In this document: positions 11,068-22,963 of the stretch, piece after piece | Layout of the letters: each line of letters starts with the position of its first letter | How positions within the stretch are numbered: position 1 is the first letter of the stretch | Translations under genes and position numbers: made by a program | The notes under the pieces: model-generated | What the model was told of the DNA's origin: nothing | The model's input: the letters and a program-made list of their open reading frames with translations, nothing else | Database searches by the model: none | Assembly: GCA_029891345.1 (NCBI GenBank) | Contig: CM057006.1 | Location: 44,502,556-44,566,555, forward strand | Length of the DNA: 64,000 nt | Source of the DNA: Dryococelus australis | Lineage: Eukaryota; Arthropoda; Insecta; Phasmatodea; Phasmatidae | Direction: 5' to 3'

Positions 11068-11295
11068 TAGAGACCTGAAGAATTCGGGAGTTCAATGACC
11101 AGCAGGCTAGGCTCTACATTCTTATGTATGCCGATATCAACTGCACATTGGCTGTCTGCTGTTACAGTGGAAGGCGACTAATGGGCCACAGGAGGTGTTG
11201 AACACTGTGTGGACTAATGGCTAAAGTTGTATAAACGCACGTGGTTTGAATTCTAGCTTGTTCCGAGATGAATCCAAGGATTTCTCAGGTCTCTT
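11068..11295 (+). mobile_element. Family D hAT-type MITE
   Basis: It starts TAGAGACCTGAAGAATTCGG and ends CAGGTCTCTT, an inverted match. It aligns along its length with 62374-62622. Shared features include CAACTGCACATTGGCTG and AGGAGGTGTTGAACACNGTG. A clean 8-bp duplication is not seen at this copy, unlike the copy at 62374. Confidence 0.8.
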
Positions 11296-11928
11296 GAGTA
11301 TAAAAAGGTTGTGATACGTTGCGTGTGTAGGAAGCAACCAAGCACGTCGTACGTAGGGTGATTATTCGAAGTTATCGATTCAAAAAGTGTGAAGAAACCA
11401 CGAATGGACTATATAGCTTCCTGGTAGCATTCGGGCAAACTTTGTGCACACGAAACATCGCAGACGGGAGAGAGCGAACGATATCACGCTAACAGGACCT
11501 GACGGCCGTTGTTGGGAAGGCTGACCGATTACTGGCCATCTGCTGCAGTTGGGTTGACCCCTGTGCCCAAGGGAGACACGACGTAGGGCGCTTCGCAAGG
11601 GAGCGCCCAGATTGTTGGTGGGGGGGGGGGGGGAGGCGAGCGCGTCACGTTTCCACAGTTCGGGTTAGCTACGAGGGCAGATTTAACTTGATTTTCGCAG
11701 GGAAGAAATGGCGTCGCGGTTCATTTGATATGTGCGCGCACATTATCTGGTTGGCTTCGCGAGGCTCTGGAAAAGGGTATTGTGTTTTACTGGCTACTAC
11801 ATGCTGTTGTTACGATATGATTTATGATTCTTCATCGTGCCTTAACGGGGCTATAGGGGCGTAGCAAGTTATTGATAATAATATATTCTCTTTGAATGAT
11901 AGAATTTCCCAAAAAAAAAAGGGTAAAT
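11296..11928. other. Unassigned spacer with a GC-rich block
   Basis: About 11500-11640 is richer in GC and includes a run of about 14 G at 11620-11633. No gene or known repeat is recognised. Confidence 0.4.
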
Positions 11929-12075
11929 TGGAAAGACCACGTTATAAGGACGGATAACAACAGATTTCCAAAGCTTGCCCTGGAATACCATCCTACTAGA
12001 AGAAGAGATACTGGCCGACCCATGGAGAGATGATCTGAAATCTGAGGTCGGAACAGGCTATCCATGAAGAGGAAG
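11929..12075 (+). pseudogene. Non-LTR retrotransposon ORF2 C-terminal remnant
   Basis: In one frame from 11929 the sequence reads WKDHVIRTDNNRFPK, then EYHPTRRRDTGRPMER up to a stop at 12031-12033. The W..HV.R....R.PK...Y.P.RRR..GRP..R pattern is the C-terminal signature of insect non-LTR reverse transcriptases. A recognisable continuation (GRNRLS) follows after two stops. The 3' end runs into short AAGTAAGTAACTAAGTAAG repeats, as expected for a retrotransposon tail. It is 5'-truncated and dead. Confidence 0.7.
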
Positions 12076-12233
12076 TAAGTAACTAAGTAAGTTATGTAAT
12101 GAACACTATTTAAAAGTGGCTTTATTTAACAATAAGGTTGTACAATATTATTTCAATACATCCATTATGAAGTACGAGTGGTGGGAGGGGGGATCGATAT
12201 AAATACACTGTAATATTAAATTATAAACTTTTA

Positions 12234-12672
12234 ACACATTGAGGTCTGCACACATTTACTGACACTTTAGAGAAGTTAGAAGTGAGTCACCTATATCCGC
12301 TACTACAAGAACACCTGTTCTGTTGGCGTGTGTGTATTGGCCCATGCCACACCGGGCAGTACCTTGTAATATACAGCGTTCATTATTGGCCAGTCATCAA
12401 CCAATTGAGAACTGAGCTAATTTTGGCCCAATCAAATGTCCTTTATCGTACAAGAGGATTTACAATCCATCACGTCCCTTTGAGTGGCTATAAAAATAAA
12501 TTCTATCGTTAGCAATATTATAGTTACTGCGCTTTAGTGTTCTCGCAAGGTCGTGTTAAACACTAGCTGAACAAAGACGCACATCCACGCGAGCTTTGTT
12601 CTGAACAACAAATAAATTTTAAAATTATCTTTGATCGAGCTACACTCGAGCATTGTCTAAAAAGAGTTAACC
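12234..12672 (+). mobile_element. Family K element with promoter-like core (possible solo LTR)
   Basis: A segment of about 440 bp matches 51818-52297 in reverse orientation. Highly conserved parts include ATTCTATCGTTAGCAATAT and GTCGTGTTAAACACTAGC. This copy has inverted and direct CCAAT motifs, a TATA-like GGCTATAAAAATAAA at 12489, and AATAAA at about 12611, the order expected of an LTR. Against that, the ends read TTAACAC...GTTAA, which could also be a TTAA target site. The class is open. Confidence 0.5.
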
Positions 12673-12996
12673 AGCCGCGTTCTGAGTAAAGTCTAATTGG
12701 AGAAAGTCCCCATTTTGTTCATGATTCCTGAGGCTGATTAGGACGGCGGAAGTCGACGCCCGGACATACCCATCTTCAGTGGTTTCCTCGTTCCAATGCC
12801 CCGACGACGATAGACACCGCCCACCGGCTACACTTATGTATACCTGCTGTGTTGTCCCCGTTTACTGGCCGGTGTAGGGGGTTTCTGAGGTCTGCGATTT
12901 CATAACTAATTTCTGCAATCACGGACCGTGTCCTGGATAAATATGTGATGGTGTGATCAGGCAAGCCGCACAGCTAAGGCCTGATCACTACTCGTG
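12673..12996. other. Unassigned spacer
   Basis: Moderate GC. No gene or shared repeat found. Confidence 0.4.
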
Positions 12997-13417
12997 TAGG
13001 CTATTCACGGTAAAATGAGCAATTATGGAAGCCCTGCTTAAGATCTACTTGTATGCACATTGTGTATTCTTTGACTCGTGTAAGATTAACATTGTTATGG
13101 GCCTCATAACTTTATTCATGAGTCGGTCAAGTAAAACTGTGAAATTATCATAAAATAAAATATTTAACAAATCTGCTCATTCCTACACTTCGATGAATTA
13201 AAAAAAACGATAAGCGAAAGAAATAATTTATGTTGTCAGAAATGGTTACCTAACAATTTGTACTCGACGTTAAGTTACGGAACTTCTTCCCATCCATCGT
13301 TACCAACTTTACTGGGTACATGTCACTCAGTGCGCCAGTTTAAAATATGTGCAGGTAGGGGTAGTGACATTTTATAAGGTTGATTTCAAAAGTGCTCACT
13401 TTATCGTGAACAGCCTT
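12997..13417 (+). mobile_element. Family A MITE, complete
   Basis: It is 421 bp, from TAGGCTATTCACGGTAAAAT to GTGAACAGCCTT, with inverted ends of about 25-30 bp. Flanking dinucleotides are TG on both sides; most other copies have TA. Internal order: CCCTGCTTAAGATCTAC, ATTTATTCATGNGTCGGTCAAG-like segment, TGGTTACCTAAC, CCATCCATCGTTACC. It is non-coding. Confidence 0.92.
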
Positions 13418-13469
13418 TGCCTTAATTTTGAAGTGTCAAACACTATTATGTTAATAAAATAAGTGTACC

Positions 13470-13647
13470 AATTCGAATTAAATCAAACTGCAATACAAAT
13501 TGGTCGGAGTAAGTATAAAAACATCTTAAAGGCACTTGTTTACTAAACAGTGTTCTAATCTGAAATCCAATCCACGTAATTTTTGGAAGTCGTATTGGCA
13601 GAAAAGCAGTTCAATGTTGGGGCACGGAGATTGGTTGTGCGCAGCCA
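13470..13647 (+). repeat. Repeat shared with 27345-27525
   Basis: Shared segments include GCAGAAAAGCAGTTCAATGT and GATTGGTTGTGCGCAGCCAG, found again near 27460-27510. At both sites a hAT-like family J element lies downstream, directly here and 350 bp away there. The ends and class of this repeat are not defined. Confidence 0.55.
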
Positions 13648-13932
13648 GTAGAGACAGGTGTATTTCGCGAAAATATTTGAAGACCAGTTGCACTCCAAAA
13701 CACTTTAGTTTGCAAGCACTTTCGTGGCTGGGCGATTGTAAACATCGCGCGCCTCAAGCGTCTGCTCGCGAATCATGAACGTTCAGTATAGGAGTTCTTT
13801 GTTCTGATTGGCGCAGTCAAGAGCATGTCTTCTCACGCAGAGACGTGGCCAGTGAGCAAAGGAAGTTGTTGTTGTGCACATATTGAAGTCTGGAATGGCC
13901 ACAAATATGTTCGAGAAAAACACCGGACCCTA
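13648..13932. mobile_element. Family J MITE
   Basis: It begins TAGAGACAGGTGTATTTCGC and ends GAAAAACACCGGACCCTA, inverted matches. Its interior is shared with 27881-28139 (ACTCCAAAACACT, GAATCANGNACNNTCA, ACGTGGCCANT). The TAGNG start suggests hAT, but the 8-bp flanks agree only in part. It is non-coding. Confidence 0.65.
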
Positions 13933-14170
13933 CGAATCAGTGAAAAATTGTGAAAATTGAGGGACTGATAAATATGTGCCTGATAACTAACTGGCATGAT
14001 GGCTGGATTTCGCTGATTTATTTGTGATCCCCACTAAATGTCGAGAATTCCTCGGTTATAACTTAAGTCACTTGTCCCCAGTTCATGTCCTTGGTTTGCC
14101 AGTTGGTAGTAGCTTATCAACTGACTTTTAGTGAATGTTATTTCACTGATTGATGCCGTCACTGATTTGG
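13932..14170 (-). mobile_element. Family I MITE, reverse orientation
   Basis: The reverse complement aligns with 8200-8432. The terminal CGAATCAGTGA and TCACTGATTTGGG are inverted partners. It directly abuts the family J element, so one of the two probably inserted next to the end of the other. Confidence 0.78.
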
Positions 14171-14554
14171 GTTTATAGTTTATGAATCAACAACCGAATT
14201 TACGAATGGGCAACAAAGATCAACTTTCATTTTTTTCCTGAAAAAAAAAAATTTTACATTGAATATTCTATAGTTTTTTTAAAATTAGAATAGACACAGC
14301 TGTTTACACTGAGACTCGTATGATAACAAGTAGGATCCCTCTTGACCCTACCATACCCACATTAATTTACAGTTTCATGTGTTGCAAACAAAATATGTTA
14401 TGATGTATGCTGTACTTCAGTCGACAAAACACTTGTTTTGTTGACACAGCCAATGAGGTGTAGGCTGTAGGTTTCACTACAGTAATATGAACCAATTACG
14501 ACCTAGACCAGTACGACGGTTTGCGAATCATTTACCCACAGGTAAGATCATTGA
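14171..14554. other. Unassigned AT-rich spacer
   Basis: No shared repeat or gene is recognised. Confidence 0.4.
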
Positions 14555-14848
14555 TAGGGACCTACAAAATTAGCGTTATTTTTTGGTGTCAAGCTAAAAT
14601 TCGCAGTACCGTAGACACTCGAGCCGGCGTCGTTTCTCCATTGGCTGCTGCTTAGATGTTAAGTCACTCCCATGCTGAGGGAGTTGCACGTGATTGGGGG
14701 GACACGATTGAGAAGTGTCCAATTATTGGTGCTGAGTTACCCGGGGCGTGCTAAATAAGGAATGGGCCAATTACAAGCGTATTCCAAAGGAAAAGTACTT
14801 AAAGCTTAAAATGTCTTCAAATAATAACGCGAATTTTTCAGGTTTCTA
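14555..14848. mobile_element. Family E hAT-type MITE, complete
   Basis: It starts TAGGGACCTACAAAATTAGC and ends GCGAATTTTTCAGGTTTCTA. The flanks are ATCATTGA (14547-14554) and ATCATTGC (14849-14856), an 8-bp duplication with one mismatch. The interior carries ATTGGCTGCTGCTTAG and GGGCCAATTAC. It is 294 bp, non-coding, and closely related to 25730-26011 and 53115-53396. Confidence 0.9.
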
Positions 14849-16290
14849 ATCATTGCAGTACAGACCAAGAAATAGGATATGGCTGTGTTGGGGACACCGC
14901 CAATTTTTTTGGCGTTAATACGTCTACGTTGACACGCTCGGGCGCCTTAATGTTTATTTTACATTCCCGGCACCGCTTCACTCGATCATATGGGGTTTAA
15001 TGGGCATCACTGGATTGCTTTTGAGATGCTCTTTCCAACCGTATACGATTTCTGTATTTCGACTTGGCTTTTTGACGAGTATAGTCCGACATTGGGTTAA
15101 ACTTTCTTAACTTTTTTACATTAAAAACATACAATATCACCATAACCACGCCACACAAATGTTTTTTTACACGCAATCGATTGATCTTGACGGAGCTGTC
15201 GATTGAAACCAAAACGAGTGGCGTAGCTTCTCCTAGTCAAAAGTTATACTACGCGAAAATTATGAGACGCTGCGAAACGAACTCAAAATCGTGACCCCTC
15301 CCCCCCTTGCCGGTGCGCTATGCTTTGCAGTCGTCACTCAACGTAACATATTCTTTGATCCTTTGGCAATCGAGTGGTGTCATTGAATTTTGAATGCAGA
15401 CAATAGATTCGGAGCTGCAATGCCAAACTGTATCCCCCGATTTTGTTATCATCGGATTTTCTGGATTGTCCGTAAACTCCCCGTAAAATTACGAACATAT
15501 TGATTTTAAAAACCTGACTTTCCGTAAATTTTACGAAACCTCTCCCTTAATTTCCTACTAAATTTAGTGTGCTTACAGTTTAAAATATAAAGAGATAATG
15601 AAAAAGTATTTAATTTTCGTTACGTGGGTGTTCTACTGAGTATAAAAAAAAAATTGTGCGATATTTGAACCTGAGTCAAAAAGTTAAAAGTTTACGACTC
15701 TAACCATTCTCTTGCAACTCTCATTTGTTGACAGTGGGATAATATTGGTATTTATTACAGAGACACATACGCAACTTTTTCAGTTTCTGTTAAAGTTAGT
15801 GTATTGTAAGTGTTGTTAAATGTTACAAACGCCTGATGCTATTTTTATAATGTTTTAAAAATTGTTTCAAATAGTAGGTCTTATGTTCGATTTACAGTGC
15901 CTCGACGAGGTCTTCCCGACAGTCAGACACGACGGTACAGCCCGACCATTTCCGCCACCAAAAATAGTTCAATGTTTACAATACCCCGACAGTTTCCTTC
16001 CGACAAGTGTTTCGTGGCTTTCGGCAAATCCTAGAATGGCCAGTAACTTGCTATGGAGTATGAATAAATCACAGATCATTGTACACTATTTTGTTTTGAT
16101 AACTTTGTAAACGAAGTATTTTTGGGTTTTGGAGCAGTTATTTTTCCACGAATATTTATTGTCGTCAATCCATTAGCTTTCTGTTAGAAGAAAACCAGGA
16201 AGTACACGTAAAAAAAAACAACAAATGTTTAATGTGAAATTTCCCACAGTAGTGAAATATTCAGGACATTTTGTTTTGTAAGGTTATGGT
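14849..16290. other. Unassigned stretch with decayed repeat pieces
   Basis: No gene found. TACGAACATATTG and TTTTACGAAACC around 15490-15540 form imperfect inverted pairs. From about 15895 there are CCCGACAG and CACGACGG motifs like those of family F, perhaps the left part of the element ending near 16445. Confidence 0.4.
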
Positions 16291-16445
16291 TCTGTTTTTT
16301 TCTACTGCCAAGCGAGGCCGACCGATCCGACGCCCGACGAAAGTAGAAATAGAATCTACTTTTGTCGGGGTGTCCTTGCGCCTGATTGGCTGATGGAAAA
16401 ATTTCGTCTGTGTCGGGGCTGTTTTGTTGTACAGCTTTAGTGGCG
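16291..16445. mobile_element. Family F-like fragment
   Basis: AGAATCTACTTTTGTCGGGG and GTGTCGGGGCTGTTTTG, followed by CAGCTTTAGTG, correspond to 10540-10690. The left boundary is unclear. Confidence 0.5.
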
Positions 16446-16770
16446 TGGATAACTTTAACTGCTGCAGAAACGGCAATTTTATAGTTACAGTGGTGGAGAA
16501 AGAATCATGTAGACTCGGCGTTGTTCGTCCCCGAAACCAGAAGCTATCGGAAATACGGATACTTTCCGTATTTTATATTCACGTACTTAATGCCGTTTTT
16601 CCTCATTACGGTTTGTATTTTCGTATATTTACTGTATATTTCCGTAGAATTTCCGTAAATATACGGACATTTTTAACTGTGTAATGAAACTCGGTGATGT
16701 AACTGCACAAACATCTAGACCTTATAACGTAGTGTCTTATTCTCTGGTTTCTCAGTATGTCCCCGAGAAA
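16446..16770. other. Spacer with TACGGAAA inverted pairs
   Basis: Several short TTTCCGTA and TACGGAAA motifs between 16550 and 16675 could fold on each other; they look like a decayed MITE. No gene seen. Confidence 0.35.
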
Positions 16771-17018
16771 GAAGTGAAGTGAAGAGGTTTGTGGCGGCTC
16801 TTAACAGCGTGACCTTGAGAGCCGATGTGGGTGCTTGAGGTGAGAATGGAGCGGCGCCGGATTTAATAGGGCGGAGATCCCCGAGAAAACCCGCTGACCG
16901 ACGGCGTCGTCCGGGACGATCCTCACTTGCGAAAATCCGGAGTGGCCCGACCGGGGATTGAAACCGGTTCTCCTTGGTGAGAGGCGAGCAGTCTAACCGC
17001 CCAGCCACCGCAGTCCCA
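16771..17018 (-). mobile_element. tRNA-derived SINE, full length, reverse strand
   Basis: On the minus strand it has the tRNA-like head with B box GGTTTCAATCCCCGG, the body with CTCGGGGATCTCCGCC, and the tail GGCTCTCAAGGTCACG. It aligns with the copies at 23415 and 60857. A second, separate tRNA-like B box (GGGTTCAAATCCC) lies on the plus strand at about 17159-17171. Confidence 0.88.
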
Positions 17019-18159
17019 CCAGTCTCGTCATAAGTTATCGGAAATGTCTCAGGGTAAAAGGATACTAATTTTCCTTAGTACAGCGCATGTGTACAACCTG
17101 ACTCGGAAGGGCGTGTGCTAAGCGCATAACTCAAATGAGTAACACGGAGTGTGACGCGGGTTCAAATCCCTAAATAAATAATTGCAGTATCGCTATGAGC
17201 GTGACCCATCGCCCCGCCGAGGGGTCTCGGAAACACGTGTGTTGTGGGACTGGGAACTCCTTCAGACGATCCGCTCGCAAAAGCTGCCGCCGCCGAACTG
17301 TCTGATTTACTGCTCGAGCCATCGACTCCCCCCCCCCCCCCATGCGACCCTCCAGACCAGGGTGGTTTACAAGGTTCTGATGTCTTTCCTGCACGATGCA
17401 TGGTCTGACATTGGAGTCAAACCGCCTTTCCGACTACGTCTCCGTCTTGTAAGGATTTCCAGGAAAGAGTGTCGAGAGCTCCTTTTGGTAATTTGGCCCT
17501 TTGAATGCGTGGGAGAGTCGCCTAACGTAACAACTGCATAGAGAACTGTAATAAAAAATATTGGAAAAATATTTCCCTGAAGAATCACTGTGTGTTATAC
17601 CGGATGCTCAGGAACAAATGATAATAAACACCAGAGAGTGGTATACAAGTACAAATGGAGCATATTTCATCAGGGGACCGATTGTCTGACGTTGGTAGTT
17701 AACCTGCTAATGGCAGTGGCGATGCGCAGGGGCGGCTATGCAACCTTGTGTACGTGGCACGTGACTGACAACACCAATCAGTGCAGCACAGCCGAAGACT
17801 CGGAGGTGCATGTTAACAAGTTATTAATTATAACAAATTTGTTGCAAAATCAAACCACAAAATGCAGGATACGCAGTATTTACCACACGGGGTCTTGTCT
17901 ACATTTAATTTTTCCTTTTATGTAGTTATATCAGTTATAAAATAATGAAAACACACAAGATGATTTGCAGCCAAAAATTTTCCTTGCTGGTGTACTACAT
18001 GAACATTTATTAAACACCCGAAAATTAATCGAAATCGAGAATTTTCGTTCCGTTACAATTTTCGCTAGTAAAATTTCTTGCCGAAATGAAAATGAAAGTT
18101 ACCATTTTTCGTTTTAGTTTCGGTGTACCGAATGTTCGCACAACTATTTAGATTATATA
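17019..18159. other. Unassigned stretch with GC-rich part
   Basis: About 17200-17500 is GC-richer, with a poly-C tract near 17329. Open frames of 119 residues (17182-17541) and 111 residues (17590-17925) have no recognisable domain and are not called. Confidence 0.35.
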
Positions 18160-18215
18160 AGTAATTTGCGGTAAAGTGAGCACTTTTCAATCAATTAAAA
18201 AAAAAAAATCCCCGC
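18160..18215 (-). mobile_element. Family A MITE, terminal fragment
   Basis: TTTGCGGTAAAGTGAGCACT followed by TTTCAATCAATT is the outer end of a family A element in reverse orientation. The remainder is replaced by an A tract and unrelated sequence. Confidence 0.6.
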
Positions 18216-20716
18216 CCGGTGATTGGATGCATTCTACTGCGCACACGAGCGTGAAGACTTCTGGTTAAGTTGGTAGCGAAATTAGAAAAAAATAGTCTTA
18301 AGTCTAGACTTTGTATTCCGAGTGGAATATTTAAATGTATGGCAAACAAAGTTGGTGTTTTTCTGCACTCTAAAATTCTAATCAGTGGAAAGCCACCGAT
18401 TGTTTAAGTGAAAAAAATTTCACTGGCTGAATTAGTGATGGCCAACTACGATGGCGATTTAAATATAGCTATTATTGAATTTTGCCAAATAATCACGTGA
18501 AACAAATATATTTACGATAGTTTACTGTCCATACTTCCCAAATTACCGTAATTTAAAAAAATAAATACTTTTGGATGTGACAGGGATATAACTCGCACAC
18601 TCTTTCATCTGTGCTACCAAGTCATGTTAATAATGAGAGGAAAATATATGTGGTATACTTCTTTAACGAATGCGTGTAGTTTTAAACCGTATGCTCTTAC
18701 TTTTCGCTTTTGGATTAATTGGCGTCGATATAATTGTTAAAAAGAATAGTATATATGAGTGTACTCTCTTCACCAGACTATATGCAGTTTATCAAACCTT
18801 CAAGCAGAGCGCTGTGACGATTACATGAAAACAAAATGAAAGACGTAAAAACGGAATGAAAGGCTGTGTGTTCATATTACCTCGTAAAATGGTATTTTGA
18901 AAGACGAAACACATTTTAGAAAGTATCTTGTATTGGTTTTATTAGATTATTCGTTGTTATTTCATTTGATACACGTTGTTTAACGGCCATTTTTAAACGT
19001 TGTTAAAAGGCCATTTTTTTCACGCCGTTTAACTGATTCGTCAGTCAAAAAACAAACCACTGAAGATGAAAAACAGTGGGAAAAAAATGGGTGCAAATTT
19101 AAATACGTATTCAACGTCAAAAAATGTATTAACAGCAAACCTGTGTTTCTATATCTTTCTCTTTGAATTAAAACTACACTGTGTTACGGTGAACGTAACA
19201 TCATCAAATAAATGGGTTTCTTTGCCGTACAGATAAATATGTATGGATTTTTTTAATTTACTGATTACAGTCAAAGCTGCCAGAATTTCTCAAGTACTTA
19301 GGCAATAACATATTTATGAGGCAACAAAATTTTTTGATAAATAGTTCTATCAAATATATCGCTGCCTGACTAGACTATGATAGTCGGAAATCACATTTGG
19401 TAGCCCAAGGACAAAAATTATTTTTATTTAAATTAGTTGAAACTCTTAAGTGGGGCATCTGAATTTGCCTTCCAAAATTATTAGTAAAACATGGCTAATT
19501 TTTAAATAAATGTTTCGTTTTTTAGGTAACAAAAAACATTCATCGCAATATTTCAAATTAAATAGTTCTGTTTTGTAAAAATACTGCCTGAAACCTTTTT
19601 TTTTTTATAAGAGCCCTGATTCACTAGGTATTTGGAAATACTAATGTTAATATTATTCAAGGTCGGTTTGATTTTACTATATATAACGTGATAGTTTCTT
19701 TCTCCCATAGCAAACCCCTTGCATATTCTTCCAGGCGCAGTCTAAAACACTATCGGTTATTTTGTCGATTCAGAAAGGTTTCCCCGGTATTCGACTCAGT
19801 GCATATTAATTTTGATTGCCATTCGTATCTTCACCATAAATTGAAAATGTTCTTAAGTGTTAATGATTTTTTCTAATCAGAATGAGTATGTAATATTATG
19901 AGAAAATCGAGAGTTTATACATTATTATATGTCATTCACAAAGAAATAGACTATTAACTATTATCGCGAAACCATTGTTACAAATTTCTTAATCCGTGAA
20001 GACAAAAAATTCTTTCCATTTTACCATCCACATTTTAAATATCTCTTTGTTTTCCGAATTTCATTGTGTTTTATTTTTCCAACTCACAAACTATTAATTA
20101 TAACTTGAATGTATTTACTGCTATTTTTGCTACCCATGTACTGAGAATGAAGTTTGTAAAGAAAGCAATTTTACTAATATCCCAGTCTGACATCTCATGT
20201 ATGATAATAGTGGGTTTGGGTGAATAAACTTTAAACATAATAAGAAATTATCTGATACGTCCAACTTGACATAATAACAATAAATACTTAATAATAAATT
20301 GTGTGTAAAAATGGAGAGGGTAGATCATTGTTAACATATTTGTATTCAGTAGTAATTTTCAGGTCGGAATGGAAGGGGGGCGAAGAGAGATTAAACACGA
20401 AAATATCTGCCAAATCTCGTGAGTGTAACATGCGCTACTTGGCGAAGATATTGTTCTTCTTCTCCTGGAGTCAAACCTTTTGTCCAAAAGAAAACGAAAC
20501 TGGTTTCCATTCTTTGCACTGGGACGGCGATAAATTATTACAGTGGAAACAAACTTCGCCAGGGTGAGAATTCTAGGAGTAAGGTATGGTTGCCGTGTCA
20601 AGGGGTTGGGTTTGGGGGGAGGGGAAGGGGGATATTAACGACACTTCCCGGCTAACAAATCATTGGCTGGAGGAATTGTTTCCGGCGCTGCCGTCAGGCA
20701 GAAAGAACCCGAATCC
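18216..20716. other. AT-rich DNA without clear features
   Basis: About 2.5 kb with no recognisable gene. AATCAGTGGAAAGC near 18375 recalls family I ends. Faint family A similarity (CTGATTCGTCAGTCAA near 19030) may mark a very old copy. A G-rich stretch at 20601-20630 has four runs of three or more G and could form a quadruplex. Confidence 0.35.
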
Positions 20717-21358
20717 CAGTGTTGCCAGATGTACGGAAATTATTTCCGTATTTGTGAAAATAAGTTGTTTTGCACGACGTACGTGTGTAGGATTTCACTT
20801 CCATGCCTTAAAATACAAGAACAATGCAAGAACGAAGTATGCTTTAAAATATGTTTCTGTTCAAAACACAGATCTCGCGTGCCTCATCCATAAAATGTAA
20901 TGGTATAATGCTTTTCGTTGTTACAGTACACTTACTTCCACGTTCTCAAAATTTACCATATTATTTAGTTGTTACACTTTCAATTTGGCTTCACACAAGA
21001 AGTAGTGTTCGGCTATTGTGTTGGTTTATTTGAGCTAGTTAAATGTTGTTAAGAAATCGTCATACGTTCCGAAAGCAAGGAATAGTTTAGAATATTGCAC
21101 AAAGTGAACACCTTTCTTTACTGCTGAGTCAAATAGCTGTAGTGATTTTATTTAAGTCTGTAAAAAAAAATATTTTCCTCATAATTTATAGGCTTAAAAA
21201 GTTTGTTACATCTGTAAACGTTGTTAAAAAAATAAACACAAAATAAATTTGTTTGATAAAAACGTCTCTTGATCGAGTGTGTGCGAAAATTGTTCCAATA
21301 TACGGTCATTTAATGACAACACGTAGGGAAATTCATCTCTGAAAACTTGGCAACACTG
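20717..21358. mobile_element. Probable hAT-type element, non-autonomous
   Basis: The left end CAGTGTTGCCAGATGTACGG and the right end ACTTGGCAACACTG are inverted partners; CAGTGTTGCCA is a common insect hAT-type terminus. Inside the ends, GGAAATTATTTCC and GGGAAATTCATC also correspond. I could not find a matching 8-bp duplication, so ends may have been altered or two copies joined. No transposase frame is seen in the 642 bp. Confidence 0.55.
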
Positions 21359-22541
21359 AAGCTCCGCGCGGGCGGCATCTGCGACTCCCGCATGTCTATT
21401 CGCGTGGCACCCCTTCTTCATTTTCTGCCCCCCCCCCCCCCCCCAACTCCAGAACCTCGCTAACCACTTTGATATCCGATGTAGCAGTTCCTGGGACTGA
21501 CGTCTGCTTGAAAGATGTCTTGAGGCGCAGTCATGCGTCTGGTTTGGCTACTGTTTCCTTACCTCGCCGTCTCTTCCGCCCCACCCCCTCACCTCCCAAC
21601 CAAACACCATTTCACCCCCTCGAATCGGAGACGCCACTTACCGACCTGGCGCACAAAAGACTAGATATTTTTAAACACGAAACTAATTCATCAACGTGAT
21701 CTTTACTCACGACGTTGGCTGCAATTCTGAACGTTATTCTGCAGATACCACGATGTGCCATCCCAGGCAATATTTCATCACAGCAATGTTTGAAACTGCT
21801 GCAGCCAGCTTTCTGTGCGGAACGTTTAATGATACAAGTGGACGCTATCTTAAATGTATGTAATTTTTGCCATTACTTATATTTGAGATCAATTTGTGAA
21901 AATGTGTCTTTGTCAGGGCATAGAACGTTATTTAATTATATTTGAGAGAGAATTATTGTTTGGTTTCTTGTGCTGCTATCGCTTCTGCGGTGATTATCAG
22001 AAGGTAATCAGTAATTTATTCCCATTTATTTCACGTTGCAAAAAAAAAAAAAGATACTCCATTGATATTGCAATTATTCAATCGCCGATGTGATATTCTA
22101 TGCCTTGTCAAAGAAAAAGTTTTAATAATGACTACCGAATACATCTTATGACCATAAAAAATGTGAAATTCCACAATGATTTCTATTCCCTCCCCCTTAA
22201 GTCTGTCTAGATTACCATTTATTCCTTTCAAAAACTGCACGTGGATTGTACTTGGTAGTCGTGAAGGCGAAGACGTAAGTAATAATTATAAAAATGTTCC
22301 TTTACAACTACACAAAATCACTACAAAGGAAGCGGGTCTTTCAGTGGTGTTGAAGAGGTCAAAATTATTCCCGTATTTTGAAGACATTTGATATTTTTTG
22401 TTACGCGTTAAACAGTGATCACATAAAAGTAAACAAACATAAAAGTAGTTTTTTAAAAATATGTAAAAAAAAAAAAAAAATTTAATTTTAACAAAGCACT
22501 CAGTGATGAAATTTTTCTCTCTCTACAAGTGCAAAGGTATA
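21359..22541. other. Unassigned stretch
   Basis: The first 300 bp are GC-richer, with a poly-C tract of about 15 at 21429-21443. The rest is AT-rich. Open frames of 65-76 residues have no recognisable domain. Confidence 0.4.
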
Positions 22542-22963
22542 TAGACTGTTCACGCTAAAATGAGCACTTTTGAAAGCCCTGCTCAAGATCTACTCGTATG
22601 CACGTTGTGTATTCTTCTGCCTTATATAAGATAAACATTGTCATGGACCTCATCACTTTATTCATACGTCGGTCAAGTGAAACTGTGAAATTATTAGAAA
22701 AGCAAATATTTGTACAAATCAGCTCATTTTTACACTTAGATGCATTAAAAAATAACAGAAAGCGAAATAAATTATCTAAATTATCAGAAATTATTACTAA
22801 CACTTTTTATTAGGCGTTAAGATACGGAACTAACTTCCCATCCATCGTTACCAACTTTACTGTGCGCATGTCCCTCAGTGCGCCCGTTAAACTTTATGCA
22901 GGTAGGGGCAGAACTTTTTTTTTGGTTGATTTCAAAAGTGCTAACTTTATCGTGAAGAGTCTT
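22542..22963 (+). mobile_element. Family A MITE, complete
   Basis: It is 422 bp, from TAGACTGTTCACGCTAAAAT to GTGAAGAGTCTT, flanked by TA on both sides (22540-22541 and 22964-22965). The terminal base changes are compensated at both ends (GACT/AGTC), so the inverted pairing is kept. All family landmarks are present; it is non-coding. Confidence 0.92.

Noticed and set aside
17182-17541. 119-codon open frame
   Set aside because: No recognisable domain; overlapping frames on the opposite strand are also open through the GC-rich part and its C run.
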